Source: Phycisphaeraceae bacterium (GTDB lineage Bacteria; Planctomycetota; Phycisphaerae; Phycisphaerales; UBA1924). From it: a DNA stretch of 64,000 bases. How positions within the stretch are numbered: position 1 is the stretch's first letter; the number at the start of each line of letters is the position of its first letter. Of this stretch, positions 54,522 through 63,011 are shown in pieces. The stretch lies in NCBI GenBank assembly GCA_020639135.1, contig JACKHE010000002.1, positions 496,001 to 560,000 of the forward strand, in the 5' to 3' direction. Both the position numbers and the translations under genes were made by a program. The notes under the pieces were generated by a model, which saw only the letters and a list, made by a program, of their open reading frames with translations, had not been told where the DNA came from and searched no databases.

Positions 54522-56201
54522 ATGACGCAGCAGGCCGCGGTCAGCACGAAATCCGAATCCCGCACGATCCGAGCACCCCGCGGGAACTCAATGGTCTGCA
54601 AGTCATGGCAGGCCGAGGCCGCGATGCGGATGCTGATGAACAACCTCGACCCCGAGGTCGCCGAGGACCCTTCCGTCCTGGTCGTGTACGGGGGCCGGGG
54701 GCAGGCGGCACGCTCATGGCCGGCCTTCGACGCGATCGTCGAGACGCTCAAGCGGCTGGAGCCCGACGAGACGCTCCTGGTGCAATCGGGCAAGCCGGTC
54801 GGCGTGGTGCGCACCCACCCCGATGCTCCGCGCGTGCTCATTGCCAACTCGAACCTCGTCCCACACTGGGCGACCCAGGAGCACTTCGACCGGCTCGCGG
54901 CCAAGGGCCTGATGATGTACGGCCAGATGACCGCCGGGTCCTGGATCTACATCGGGACGCAGGGCATCCTCCAGGGGACGTACGAGACGTTCGCCGAGTG
55001 CGCCCGGCAGCACTTCGGGGGCTCGCTCGCCGGACGGCTCTGCGTCACGGCGGGCTGCGGCGGGATGGGCGGCGCCCAGCCGCTGGCGGTGACCATGAAC
55101 GACGGGACCTGCCTCATCGCCGACGTTGACAGGTCGAGGCTCGAGCGGCGCATGCACGACGGCTACCTGGATGAGGTGATCGACGATCTGGACAAGGCGA
55201 TCGACGCCGCGGTGGATTACGCCGAGAAGCGGCAGGCGGTCTCGGTGGGCGTCGAGTGCAACGCGGTGGACCTGCTCGAGCGGCTGCTCGAGCGCGAGAT
55301 CACGCCCGACGCGCTGACCGACCAGACCTCCGCGCACGATGCGCTGAGTTACGTCCCGGTGGGCATGACGCTCACCGACGCGGCGCAGCTGCGATCCCTG
55401 GAGCCGGGCGACTACGCGGTCCGCTCGGTCAACACGATGACCCGGCACGTCGAGGCGATGGTCGCCCTGCAGCGAGCCGGAGCGGTGACGTTCGACTACG
55501 GCAACAACATCCGCCAGCGTGCGCTCGAGAACGGGTTCCGGGACGCCTTCGCCTTCCCGGGTTTCGTCCCGGCGTACATCAGGCCGCAGTTCTGCCTGGG
55601 CCGCGGGCCGTTCCGCTGGGTCGCGCTCAGCGGCGATCCCGAGGACATCTACGCGACCGACCGGGCGCTGATGGAGCTCTTCCCCAACGATCCGGCGCTG
55701 CACCGGTGGCTCAAGCTCGCGGGAGAGCGAGTCCACTTCCAGGGGCTGCCTTCACGCATCTGCTGGTTCGGGCTCGGAGAGCGCGAGAAGGCCGGGCTGC
55801 TCTTCAACGACATGGTCCGGCGAGGCGATGTCTCGGCGCCGATCGTCATCGGACGCGATCACCTCGACTGCGGCTCCGTCGCCTCGCCCAACCGCGAGAC
55901 GGAGGGGATGAAGGACGGCACCGACGCGGTGAGCGATTGGGCGCTGCTCAACGCGATGGTCAATGTCGCCAGCGGCGCGTCGTGGGTGAGCTTCCACCAC
56001 GGCGGGGGCGTCGGCATCGGGTACTCGCAGCACGCGGGGCAGGTGATCGTCGCCGACGGCACGCCCGAGGCCGCCGAGCGGCTGAGCCGGGTGCTCACGA
56101 ACGATCCCGCGATGGGCGTCTTCCGGCACGCGGACGCCGGCTACGACGAGGCGATCCGCTGCGCCGAGGCGCACGAGGTCGATATCCCGATGCGCGATTG
56201 A
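54522..56201 (+). CDS. hutU: Urocanate hydratase
   Basis: This 559-aa NAD-dependent enzyme converts urocanate to imidazolonepropionate. Length matches the family (about 555). Conserved parts: VVYGGRGQAARSW, ANSNLVPHWATQEHFDRL, MYGQMTAGSWIYIGTQGILQGTYETF, VTAGCGGMGGAQPLAVTMN (NAD region), FDYGNNIRQ and IVIGRDHLDCGSVASPNRET with the catalytic Cys. An in-frame ATG at 54507 and a frame to 54456 exist, but GGAGG 8 nt before 54522 and the terminator upstream favour 54522. It is 129 bp before the dockerin gene. Confidence 0.96.
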   Translation: MTQQAAVSTKSESRTIRAPRGNSMVCKSWQAEAAMRMLMNNLDPEVAEDPSVLVVYGGRGQAARSWPAFDAIVETLKRLEPDETLLVQSGKPVGVVRTHPDAPRVLIANSNLVPHWATQEHFDRLAAKGLMMYGQMTAGSWIYIGTQGILQGTYETFAECARQHFGGSLAGRLCVTAGCGGMGGAQPLAVTMNDGTCLIADVDRSRLERRMHDGYLDEVIDDLDKAIDAAVDYAEKRQAVSVGVECNAVDLLERLLEREITPDALTDQTSAHDALSYVPVGMTLTDAAQLRSLEPGDYAVRSVNTMTRHVEAMVALQRAGAVTFDYGNNIRQRALENGFRDAFAFPGFVPAYIRPQFCLGRGPFRWVALSGDPEDIYATDRALMELFPNDPALHRWLKLAGERVHFQGLPSRICWFGLGEREKAGLLFNDMVRRGDVSAPIVIGRDHLDCGSVASPNRETEGMKDGTDAVSDWALLNAMVNVASGASWVSFHHGGGVGIGYSQHAGQVIVADGTPEAAERLSRVLTNDPAMGVFRHADAGYDEAIRCAEAHEVDIPMRD

Positions 56202-56330
56202 CCGCTCCGGGGCGTTATTCCTGGACGCAAGCGGATAACCCGGGATTGACGCGGATCGTCTTGTGGCGGGGCCCGGGATCCGCTGCACACTTCTCCCGTC
56301 GGGCGACTGCGCGCCCGCAGGGAGAGAGCC

Positions 56331-57482
56331 ATGCTGAAAATCCGTACCTTTGTTCCCCTCGCCGCGATCGCCTGCGCCGCAACGGCGTCGCCGCTCGCGC
56401 TGGCTACAAACGCCGGCGAGAACCCCCAGGAGATCGTCATTGATTTCGAGGGCATCCCCGAATCGACACGGATCAGCAATCAGTACGCGGACCTGGGCGT
56501 CACCTTCGGTCTCGCCGGATCGAACCTGCTCCCGATCATCTGCACCGAGGGCGCCCCGCCCACGGCGTTCGGCGGCTACGACGGCTCCTACGACACCCCG
56601 GCGGTCTCCGGCGTCTCGGGCCTGACCGATCCCCCGGGCAACTCCGTCATCGACAGCTACGACCTGCTGCTGACCTTCGAGAAACCCGTCAAACGATTCC
56701 GCGTCTGGGTGCTCGATATCGACGGTGGGCACGGCGAGAGCTGGCTCGACACCTGCACCGTCGCCGGCTCCGACAAGGACGGCATCATGCTCGACAAGAT
56801 GTCGCTCGACGCCAATGACCCCGGCACCGGCGACCTCGCGCACACCCTGTTCGAGATCGTCGCCCCCGACGGCAGCGCCGGCTTCTCCAAGGTTCTCATC
56901 GACGTCGCCGACAGCATGGGCTACGCGATCGATGACGTCGCGTTCACCCTCATGGCCGACGATCCCGGCCCCGGCGAGGAGCCCGGTGGCGGCGGCGACG
57001 GCGAGGAGCCCGGCGGCGAAGACCCGCCCTCGGGAGGCAACAACGCCACCCCGGGTGTCAACCACCACGTCAACCCCATCGGTCAGGAGACGCTCAACCA
57101 CACGTTCGTCTTCGGTCGCGGCGGCGCCATCATCACCACCGAGCCCGACGGCGGCATGGTCATCGCCCGCGTCCCCTTCGATGACGGCGGCTTCGACATC
57201 GACCCCGAGCTGCTCCCCTGCGGCGTCCCCGTGTACTGGACCCTCATCGGGACCGGCCCCAGGGGCAACACCGTCCGCATGGGCTCCAAGCTCGATCCGA
57301 TCATCCGCCGACCCTTCGGTGACCTGACGCTCGACGGCGTCGTGGACACCGCCGATCTCTCGGTCATGATTGATGCTTACCTGACCTCCTCGCCCATCGG
57401 TGATCTCAACAACGACGGACTCGTGGACACCGCCGATCTCGGATTGCTCATCGGCAACTTCAGGGCGACCTGCCACGACTGA
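56331..57482 (+). CDS. Secreted protein with C-terminal dockerin-type repeats
   Basis: The 383-aa product has a signal peptide (to about ALA-24), an N-terminal beta-rich domain beginning VIDFEGIPESTRISNQYADLGVTF, which resembles domains of surface-anchored PEP-CTERM-like proteins, a Gly/Pro/Glu linker near 215-245, and a second domain up to about 330. The C-terminus has two EF-hand-like repeats, GDLTLDGVVDTADLSVMID and GDLNNDGLVDTADLGLLIG, and a closing Cys. This matches the dockerin-type anchor of Phycisphaerae exported proteins. A GC hairpin (56300-56317) lies before the ribosome site. It separates hutU from hutG. Confidence 0.82.
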   Translation: MLKIRTFVPLAAIACAATASPLALATNAGENPQEIVIDFEGIPESTRISNQYADLGVTFGLAGSNLLPIICTEGAPPTAFGGYDGSYDTPAVSGVSGLTDPPGNSVIDSYDLLLTFEKPVKRFRVWVLDIDGGHGESWLDTCTVAGSDKDGIMLDKMSLDANDPGTGDLAHTLFEIVAPDGSAGFSKVLIDVADSMGYAIDDVAFTLMADDPGPGEEPGGGGDGEEPGGEDPPSGGNNATPGVNHHVNPIGQETLNHTFVFGRGGAIITTEPDGGMVIARVPFDDGGFDIDPELLPCGVPVYWTLIGTGPRGNTVRMGSKLDPIIRRPFGDLTLDGVVDTADLSVMIDAYLTSSPIGDLNNDGLVDTADLGLLIGNFRATCHD

Positions 57483-57519
57483 TCCCCGACGGGGCCGGCG
57501 CCGATCCCGTTGATGCTGG

Positions 57520-57525
57520 TATCGT
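57520..57525 (+). promoter_or_regulatory. Candidate leaderless promoter (TATCGT) for hutG
   Basis: GGTATCGT ends 7 nt before the ATG at 57533. There is no ribosome-binding site, which fits a transcript that starts at the codon. It could drive a separate hutG-hutI transcript. Confidence 0.45.
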
Positions 57526-57532
57526 TGCCGGC

Positions 57533-58480
57533 ATGGGACGCGACATCCCCCACACGATGGCGCCGGTCTGGCCCGCGATCTCGGCCGATCGCCTGGCGCA
57601 AACGATCCTCAACGGCGATGGCGCCGAGGGCGATGTCGCACTGATCGGCCTGCCTGACGAGACAGGCGTCCGCCTCAACCACGGCAGGCCCGGCGCCGCG
57701 CAGGGCCCCGCCGCGTTCCGCGCCGCGCTGGCGAGATACGGCACGACGTTCGATGCGGCGCATCGCACGCCGCTGACGGTGCGCATCGTCGATGCTGGCG
57801 ACGTCGAGCCGGCGCCGGGCGATGATGCGGCCGCCCTGCAGGAGACACACGACCGCATCACGCAGGCGCTGTCAGCCATCCACGACCGGGGCATGATCCC
57901 GGTGTGCATCGGGGGCGGGCACGACCTGACATTCCCGTCCGTCCGCGCGCTCGCGCAGCGCGTCGGCGGCCCCGTCGGGGGTGTGAATCTCGACGCGCAC
58001 CTGGACGTGCGCGAGACCGTCGGCTCCGGGATGCCCTTCCGCAGGCTGATCGAGGGCGGGTTCCTCGACGCGTCGCGCCACGTGACGCTCGGGGTGGGAC
58101 GCTTCGCCAACAGCCGCGAGCATGTCGAGTGGCTGACGCAGCGCGGGGGGATCCTCGTCACCGCGGACGAGGCGCTGACGAGGCCGGACGCCGTCTCTTT
58201 TTCGCTCGGTGCGGCCATGCGTCTGGGCGCGGGGTTCGTTTCGATCGATCTGGACGGGATCGACTCGTCGCAGGCCCCGGGCGTCAGCTCGCCCAACCCG
58301 CTGGGGCTGACCGCGATGCACGCGAATCAACTCGCGTCACTCGCGGGGCGGCACCCCGCGGTCCGGCACCTCGATCTGATGGAGCTCTCCCCGCCCAACG
58401 ATGTGGACGGACGGACGGCCAGGCTCGCGGCGCAGCTGTTCCTGAGCTTTACCGCCGGCGTGCAGGAGCGTGGGGCTTGA
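57533..58480 (+). CDS. hutG: Formimidoylglutamase (arginase family)
   Basis: This 315-aa manganese hydrolase has the arginase-superfamily metal motifs: CIGGGHDLTFPSV, GVNLDAHLDVRETVGSG and FVSIDLDGIDSSQAPGVSSPNP. In a hut context it should convert formiminoglutamate to glutamate and formamide. Agmatinase-like use cannot be excluded from motifs alone, but overlap of hutI by 4 bp (TTGA) makes HutG the better call. It starts 50 bp after the dockerin gene. Confidence 0.88.
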   Translation: MGRDIPHTMAPVWPAISADRLAQTILNGDGAEGDVALIGLPDETGVRLNHGRPGAAQGPAAFRAALARYGTTFDAAHRTPLTVRIVDAGDVEPAPGDDAAALQETHDRITQALSAIHDRGMIPVCIGGGHDLTFPSVRALAQRVGGPVGGVNLDAHLDVRETVGSGMPFRRLIEGGFLDASRHVTLGVGRFANSREHVEWLTQRGGILVTADEALTRPDAVSFSLGAAMRLGAGFVSIDLDGIDSSQAPGVSSPNPLGLTAMHANQLASLAGRHPAVRHLDLMELSPPNDVDGRTARLAAQLFLSFTAGVQERGA

Positions 58481-59697
58481 ACGCCGTGCTGATCCGGAAC
58501 GCTCGCGTGGTGACGTTGGCCGGCGGTGAGATCCCACGGCGAGGCGCCGAGCTGCGCGAGCTGACGATCCTGCCGGTCGCCGACGTGCTAATCGACGACG
58601 ACCGCATCGCGCAGGTCCGTTCTGGGCTAGCCGCGCCCGCCGGCGCCGAGGTGATCGAGGCCGATGGCCGGGTGTGCCTGCCCGGTTTCGTCGATGCGCA
58701 CACGCATGCGATCTGGGCCGGCGACCGGCTCGACGAGATCGACCTCAAGCAGCGCGGCGCCACGTACCTGGAGATCCTCGAATCGGGCGGCGGGATCATG
58801 TCCACCGTCCGCGCCGTGCGCGCCGCGTCCCGGGAGCAGCTCGCAGAGAGTCTGCGCCGGCGCCTGCGCTGGGCGCTGCGCGAGGGCACGACGACGATGG
58901 AGGTCAAGTCGGGGTACGGCCTGACCACCGCCGACGAGCTCAAGTCGCTGCGGGCGATCCGCGACGCCTCGGAGGGTTTTCCCGGGACCGTCGTCCCGAC
59001 GGCGCTGATCGCCCACGCCATCGACCCGGAGCAGCCCGCCTTCATCGAAACAACGATCAACGAGACCCTCCCGGCCGTGCACGCGGAGTTCCCGGGCATC
59101 GCAATCGACGCGTACTGCGAGCGGGGCGCGTGGTCGCCGGAGGACTGCCGGAGGCTCTTCGAGTGCGCCGCGGCGCTCGGCCACCCGATGCGTGTCCACG
59201 CGGACCAGTTCAACGCGCTGGGGATGCTGGACCTGGCGATCGAGATGGGGTTCGTCAGCGTCGATCACCTGGAGGCGACGGGCGCCGGGGCGCTGCAGCG
59301 CCTGGCGCACTCCGGCGTCTTCGGCGTGATGCTCCCCTGCTCGGGCTTCCAGGTGGATGACCGCTACGCCGACGGCCGCGCGTTCGTGGACGCCGGGGGC
59401 GCGCTGGTGATCGCGACAAACTGCAACCCCGGATCGGCGCCGACCTCGTCGATGCCGATGGCGATCGCTCTGGCGACACGAAAACTGGGGCTGACCACCG
59501 CCGAGGCGATCGCCGCGTGCACCGTCAATGCGCAGGCGCTGCTGGGCTTCGGGGATCGGGGCGTCATCGCGCCGGGACGGCGCGCCGACCTGATCCTGCT
59601 GCGGCACACCGACGAGCGGATGCTGGGGTACGAGTTCGGCGGCGATCCCGTGGCGTGCGTCGTGTGCGGCGGCAGCGTCGTCCGCCCCCTGCGCTGA
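58477..59697 (+). CDS. hutI: Imidazolonepropionase (TTG start)
   Basis: The 406-aa amidohydrolase opens the imidazolone ring to give formiminoglutamate. Metal ligands: VDAHTHAIW (His-75, His-77), MRVHADQFNALG and ATNCNPGSAPTSSMP. Other typical parts are RGATYLEILESGGGIMSTV and TTMEVKSGYGLTTADELK. TTG 58477 is chosen because AGGAG lies 8 nt before it and it overlaps the hutG stop (TTGA); the next in-frame candidate, GTG 58486, would be 17 nt from that site. It completes the hut set. Confidence 0.94.
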   Translation: MNAVLIRNARVVTLAGGEIPRRGAELRELTILPVADVLIDDDRIAQVRSGLAAPAGAEVIEADGRVCLPGFVDAHTHAIWAGDRLDEIDLKQRGATYLEILESGGGIMSTVRAVRAASREQLAESLRRRLRWALREGTTTMEVKSGYGLTTADELKSLRAIRDASEGFPGTVVPTALIAHAIDPEQPAFIETTINETLPAVHAEFPGIAIDAYCERGAWSPEDCRRLFECAAALGHPMRVHADQFNALGMLDLAIEMGFVSVDHLEATGAGALQRLAHSGVFGVMLPCSGFQVDDRYADGRAFVDAGGALVIATNCNPGSAPTSSMPMAIALATRKLGLTTAEAIAACTVNAQALLGFGDRGVIAPGRRADLILLRHTDERMLGYEFGGDPVACVVCGGSVVRPLR

Positions 59698-59707
59698 GCG
59701 ATGCGGC

Positions 59708-59713
59708 TATCAT
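59708..59713 (+). promoter_or_regulatory. Candidate leaderless promoter (TATCAT) for map
   Basis: GGCTATCAT ends 8 nt before the ATG at 59722. The hexamer starts 11 nt after the hutI stop codon. This placement decides in favour of the 59722 start over an in-frame ATG at 59701. Confidence 0.5.
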
Positions 59714-59721
59714 CGCGGCGC

Positions 59722-60543
59722 ATGGCAGCGCCGATCGTCACCAGAGAATCCGATATCGAGACCGCCTTCCACGCGGCGCAGTGCGTCGTGGAGACGCACC
59801 GCAGGCTGGCGGGCTGGCTCCGCTGCGGCGTGACGCTGGCGCAGATCGACACCTTCGTCGCCGAGCAGCTCGCCGATCAGTCCTGCAAGTCCTGTTTCCT
59901 GGGGTACAAGGCCGGGGGCTCACCGGCGTTCCCCAGCCACGCCTGCCTCTCCCCCAACGCCTGCATCGTCCACGGCACCGCCGGGTTCTCCACCGAGCCC
60001 ATAAAGCCCGGCGACGTGCTCTCGATCGACATCGGCGTGACGTACCACGGCTGGATCGGCGACGCCGCGTGGACCTACGCCTTCGAGGAAGCCAGCGATG
60101 AGGCACTGCGGCTGATGCGGTGCGGGAGGGAGTCCATCGCGCTGGGCATCGAGCAGCTCCGCCCCGAGAACACGTACCTCGAGTTCGCCAGGGCGGTGCA
60201 GGAGTGCGTCGAGCGCGACTACGGCTTTCACTGCGTCCGGGGCCTGGGCGGGCACGGCATCGGCCGCAAGCTCCACCAGCCGCCGTTCGTCGCCAACAAC
60301 GTCCCGACCCACCCAGGCGAGTGGCCCGACGCGTACACGAAGTGCAAGCCGGGCACGCTCATCGCCGTCGAGCCCATGATCGCCGTCGGGACCGGGCAGA
60401 TCGCCCAGCACGGCAAGGATTGGCCCATCTTCACGGCCGACGGTTCGCTGAGCGTGCACTACGAGCACGACGTGCTGATCACCGAGGGCGACCCGCGCGT
60501 GCTGACGGAGGGGCTGGAGGATCTGCCCGACATCGTCGGGTGA
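59722..60543 (+). CDS. map: Methionine aminopeptidase (type I)
   Basis: The 273-aa enzyme removes initiator methionine. The pita-bread fold signature is clear: SHACLSPNACIVHGTAG, then the metal ligands SIDIGVTYHGWIGDAAW (two Asp), GLGGHGIGRKLHQPP (His), IAVEPMIAVGTG (Glu) and HYEHDVLITEG (Glu). The HACLSPNACIVHG segment departs from the usual NEVICHGIP form, but the catalytic His-Gly remains. Start chosen as above. It follows hutI by 24 bp. Confidence 0.93.
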   Translation: MAAPIVTRESDIETAFHAAQCVVETHRRLAGWLRCGVTLAQIDTFVAEQLADQSCKSCFLGYKAGGSPAFPSHACLSPNACIVHGTAGFSTEPIKPGDVLSIDIGVTYHGWIGDAAWTYAFEEASDEALRLMRCGRESIALGIEQLRPENTYLEFARAVQECVERDYGFHCVRGLGGHGIGRKLHQPPFVANNVPTHPGEWPDAYTKCKPGTLIAVEPMIAVGTGQIAQHGKDWPIFTADGSLSVHYEHDVLITEGDPRVLTEGLEDLPDIVG

Positions 60544-60555
60544 ATCCGGTCTCGA

Positions 60556-61536
60556 TCACTCGGGCAGCATCACCGCGTGCGGATCCTCGACCCTCGACCC
60601 CTCGCGTGTCGTCACCGTGTGGTGGAAACCGGGGCGGATCGCGGCGGTGGCCCACTCACCGCCCGGCGTCATCGCCAGCATCGCGACCTGGTGGTCGTGG
60701 ACGAGGCTGAACCGGGCGATGATCCGGCCCAACGCCTCCTTGATCGCCTCCAGCGGCGTCGCGCCGCGGCGCATCATCTCGACGACGAGGAAGGAGCCGC
60801 ACACGCCGGTGATGAGCTCGCCCGTCCCGGTAGCGCAGGCGGCGCCGGCGGTCTGATCGACGTACAGGCCCTGCCCGATGATGGGCGAATCGCCGACGCG
60901 ACCGGGCACCTTGAAGGCCATCCCGCTGGTCGAGCATGCGCCGGCGAGGACGCCGTGCGAGTCGAGCGCGAGGATTCCGACGGTGTCGTGCGAGGCGCCG
61001 GCGCCGTCGCCGGCGAAGACCCCGCCGGGGGCCCCGATCCTGTTGTCCATCTCCTCGACGTTCATCGGGGGGAGCCAGCCGCGGTACTTCTCGCGGTTGA
61101 TGTGCGTGGGGTTGTGCCGCCAGAGCTGCCACTCACGCTGCGCGTCGGGGGTGAGGAGCGCGCGCTCGACGAACCCCTCGCGCGTCGCGAAGTCGTCCGC
61201 CTCGTCTCCGGCGAGGGTGACGTGGATCGTGTTCTCCATCACGCGCCGTGCGATCGCCGCGGGGTTGGGGTGGCGCTGCACGTTGCACACGGCGCCGCAC
61301 CGGTCCGGGTTGGTCATCACGCAGGCGTCAAGAGAGACGCGCCCCTCGGCGTCGGGCAGCCCCCCCACGCCGACGGAGTGGATCGTCGGGTCGTCCTCGA
61401 TCACCGTCGCCGCGGCGACGACCGCGTCGAGCGCATCTCCCCCCGCGGCGAGCAGGGGCATGGCGGCGTCGGCGCCGAGCGGCGCGAAGGACCACGTGGA
61501 CAGGATCAGGGGCTCTCGTTGGGCGGCGCTGGTCAT
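60556..61536 (-). CDS. N4-(beta-N-acetylglucosaminyl)-L-asparaginase-like Ntn hydrolase
   Basis: This 326-aa protein belongs to the isoaspartyl peptidase/glycosylasparaginase family of self-processing N-terminal nucleophile hydrolases. The cleavage motif HDTVG puts the nucleophile at Thr-185, in GASHDTVGILALDSHG. Other features: HSVGVGGLPDAEGRVSLDAC, IGAPGGVFAGDGAGASHD and TGTGELITGVCGSFLVVEMM. It would cleave into alpha and beta chains of about 184 and 142 residues. Substrate is either glycosylated Asn or isoaspartyl peptides. The ATG overlaps the upstream phosphatase stop by 4 bp (ATGA). Confidence 0.88.
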   Translation of the reverse strand: MTSAAQREPLILSTWSFAPLGADAAMPLLAAGGDALDAVVAAATVIEDDPTIHSVGVGGLPDAEGRVSLDACVMTNPDRCGAVCNVQRHPNPAAIARRVMENTIHVTLAGDEADDFATREGFVERALLTPDAQREWQLWRHNPTHINREKYRGWLPPMNVEEMDNRIGAPGGVFAGDGAGASHDTVGILALDSHGVLAGACSTSGMAFKVPGRVGDSPIIGQGLYVDQTAGAACATGTGELITGVCGSFLVVEMMRRGATPLEAIKEALGRIIARFSLVHDHQVAMLAMTPGGEWATAAIRPGFHHTVTTREGSRVEDPHAVMLPE

Positions 61537-62984
61537 ACGGCCGACAGCGTAGCGTCTGGCGACGGGGCCGGGGCGCCGAGGGGCCGGCGGATCTCGACCA
61601 CCAGCGTGTCGTCCTGGATCGGCCCGTGGCGGTGGTTGTCCACGGCCTCGAGCAGCGCCCGGCTCATGCTGCGCTGGATCTCGGGGTGGTCGCTGGCGAC
61701 CACGCGCCGGACACCCTCGATGCAGAGCATCCGCCCCGCCGAGTCCGTGGCCTCGGTGGCGCCGTCGGTGTAGGCGACCATCGCATCGCCGGGCCCGAAG
61801 GGGATCGAGCGCTGCCCCGGTGTGAAGACGTCGTCGTGAACGACGCCGAGTACGAAAGTTGTCGAATCGAGCTGGTCGATGCGCCCGTCCACGCTCCGGA
61901 GGAACGCCGGTGGGTGCCCGCCGTTGGCGAACTCGATGGTGTCCCGTGAGGGATCGACTCGCAGGCACAGCGCGGTCGCGAAGACGCTGTGCTCGGCCAT
62001 CGTCAGGTACACGTAGCGATTGATCGCCTCCAGGGCGCCGCCCGGAGTGAGATCGGGGTCTTCGGCGAAGAGGCGCTGGAGCTCGCCGTAGAGCCGGTTG
62101 ACCGTCAGCGCCGCGGGGATGCCGTGCCCGGTGACATCGATGATGACGACGCTCAGCGGCGCTCCGTCGCCCTGTCCGTGGCGGTGGGTGTAGAGGAAAT
62201 CGCCGCCGATCTGCCGCATCGGCTCGTAGAGGTAGTCGAAGTGGACGCGCCCCTGCCGGATGGGCTTGGGGAAGAGGGCCTCGTGGATGCGCTGCGCGTC
62301 GGTGAGCTCGCGCTTCATCTGCGTGTACCGGCCTCTGAGCGCGCTGTAGTGGAACCTGGCGTGGAAGCGGCTCTGTCGCCACCACGTCAGCCCCCAGCCG
62401 GGGAGGATGATCACGTTCGAGAACGCCAGGGCGATGACCTTGATGATCACGGAATCGCCACCGAAGAGCAGGATGAACGCGTGGACGATCAGGACCGGGA
62501 TCAGCGGCAGCAGCGATTCCCTGGGCGTCCACGGGATGATCGCCGAGGCGAGCAGGTGCAGGAGCATCACCTGGAAGAGCCACGCGGGCGCCGGCCCGAG
62601 CGACCTGTTCGTCCCGCCCATGAACGATTCGGTGAAGAGCGCCGCCAGGATGTGCGCCGGCGCGTACAGCAGGAACGCCATCGCCAGGATCAGCCCCACG
62701 ACGATCCGGACGGTCCCCTTGCGGGTGAGCACCTTCCGGCGGTTCATGAGGTACACGAACGCCGCCACGTTCAGGACCAGGATGGTCGATCGGACCAGGA
62801 GGTTGACGACGAAGTCCTGGTCGAGCGAGGCCTCCCCGAACATCGCCATGAGGCTCTGCCACAGCAGGCGCAGGGCGAAGACGCCGGCCAGGCACCCGGT
62901 GAACCACAGCACACGCCGGCGGAGAAAGAGCTCGCGCTGGGTCTCGTACTCGCTTCGGAAATCGCTGGTGACGGTCGCGGTCAA
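61533..62984 (-). CDS. Membrane SpoIIE/PP2C-type phosphatase, copy 1
   Basis: The 483-aa protein has about six membrane spans (up to residue about 215), a coiled coil (GRYTQMKRELTDAQRIHEALFP) and a SpoIIE phosphatase domain: QIGGDFLYTHRHG, SVVIIDVTGHGIPAALTVNRL, FANGGHPPAFLRS and GDAMVAYTDGATEATDSAG. Such Mn-dependent Ser/Thr phosphatases act on anti-anti-sigma-like switches. No STAS, kinase or sensor domain is seen. The start is TTG 62984, with GGAG about 11 nt upstream; no ATG is available near. It overlaps the asparaginase gene by 4 bp. Confidence 0.88.
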   Translation of the reverse strand: MTATVTSDFRSEYETQRELFLRRRVLWFTGCLAGVFALRLLWQSLMAMFGEASLDQDFVVNLLVRSTILVLNVAAFVYLMNRRKVLTRKGTVRIVVGLILAMAFLLYAPAHILAALFTESFMGGTNRSLGPAPAWLFQVMLLHLLASAIIPWTPRESLLPLIPVLIVHAFILLFGGDSVIIKVIALAFSNVIILPGWGLTWWRQSRFHARFHYSALRGRYTQMKRELTDAQRIHEALFPKPIRQGRVHFDYLYEPMRQIGGDFLYTHRHGQGDGAPLSVVIIDVTGHGIPAALTVNRLYGELQRLFAEDPDLTPGGALEAINRYVYLTMAEHSVFATALCLRVDPSRDTIEFANGGHPPAFLRSVDGRIDQLDSTTFVLGVVHDDVFTPGQRSIPFGPGDAMVAYTDGATEATDSAGRMLCIEGVRRVVASDHPEIQRSMSRALLEAVDNHRHGPIQDDTLVVEIRRPLGAPAPSPDATLSAV

Positions 62985-63011
62985 GGCGGGAGGCGCTCCG
63001 GGGATGGTCCC

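Noticed and set aside
53195..55129. 644-codon plus frame spanning hutH to hutU
   Set aside because: It crosses a perfect terminator hairpin and is out of frame with three recognisable genes.
56300..56317. Hairpin CGGGCG-loop-CGCCCG before the dockerin gene as a terminator
   Set aside because: The stem is perfect but no T-run follows, and it lies just before a ribosome site, so it is not a terminator for hutU.
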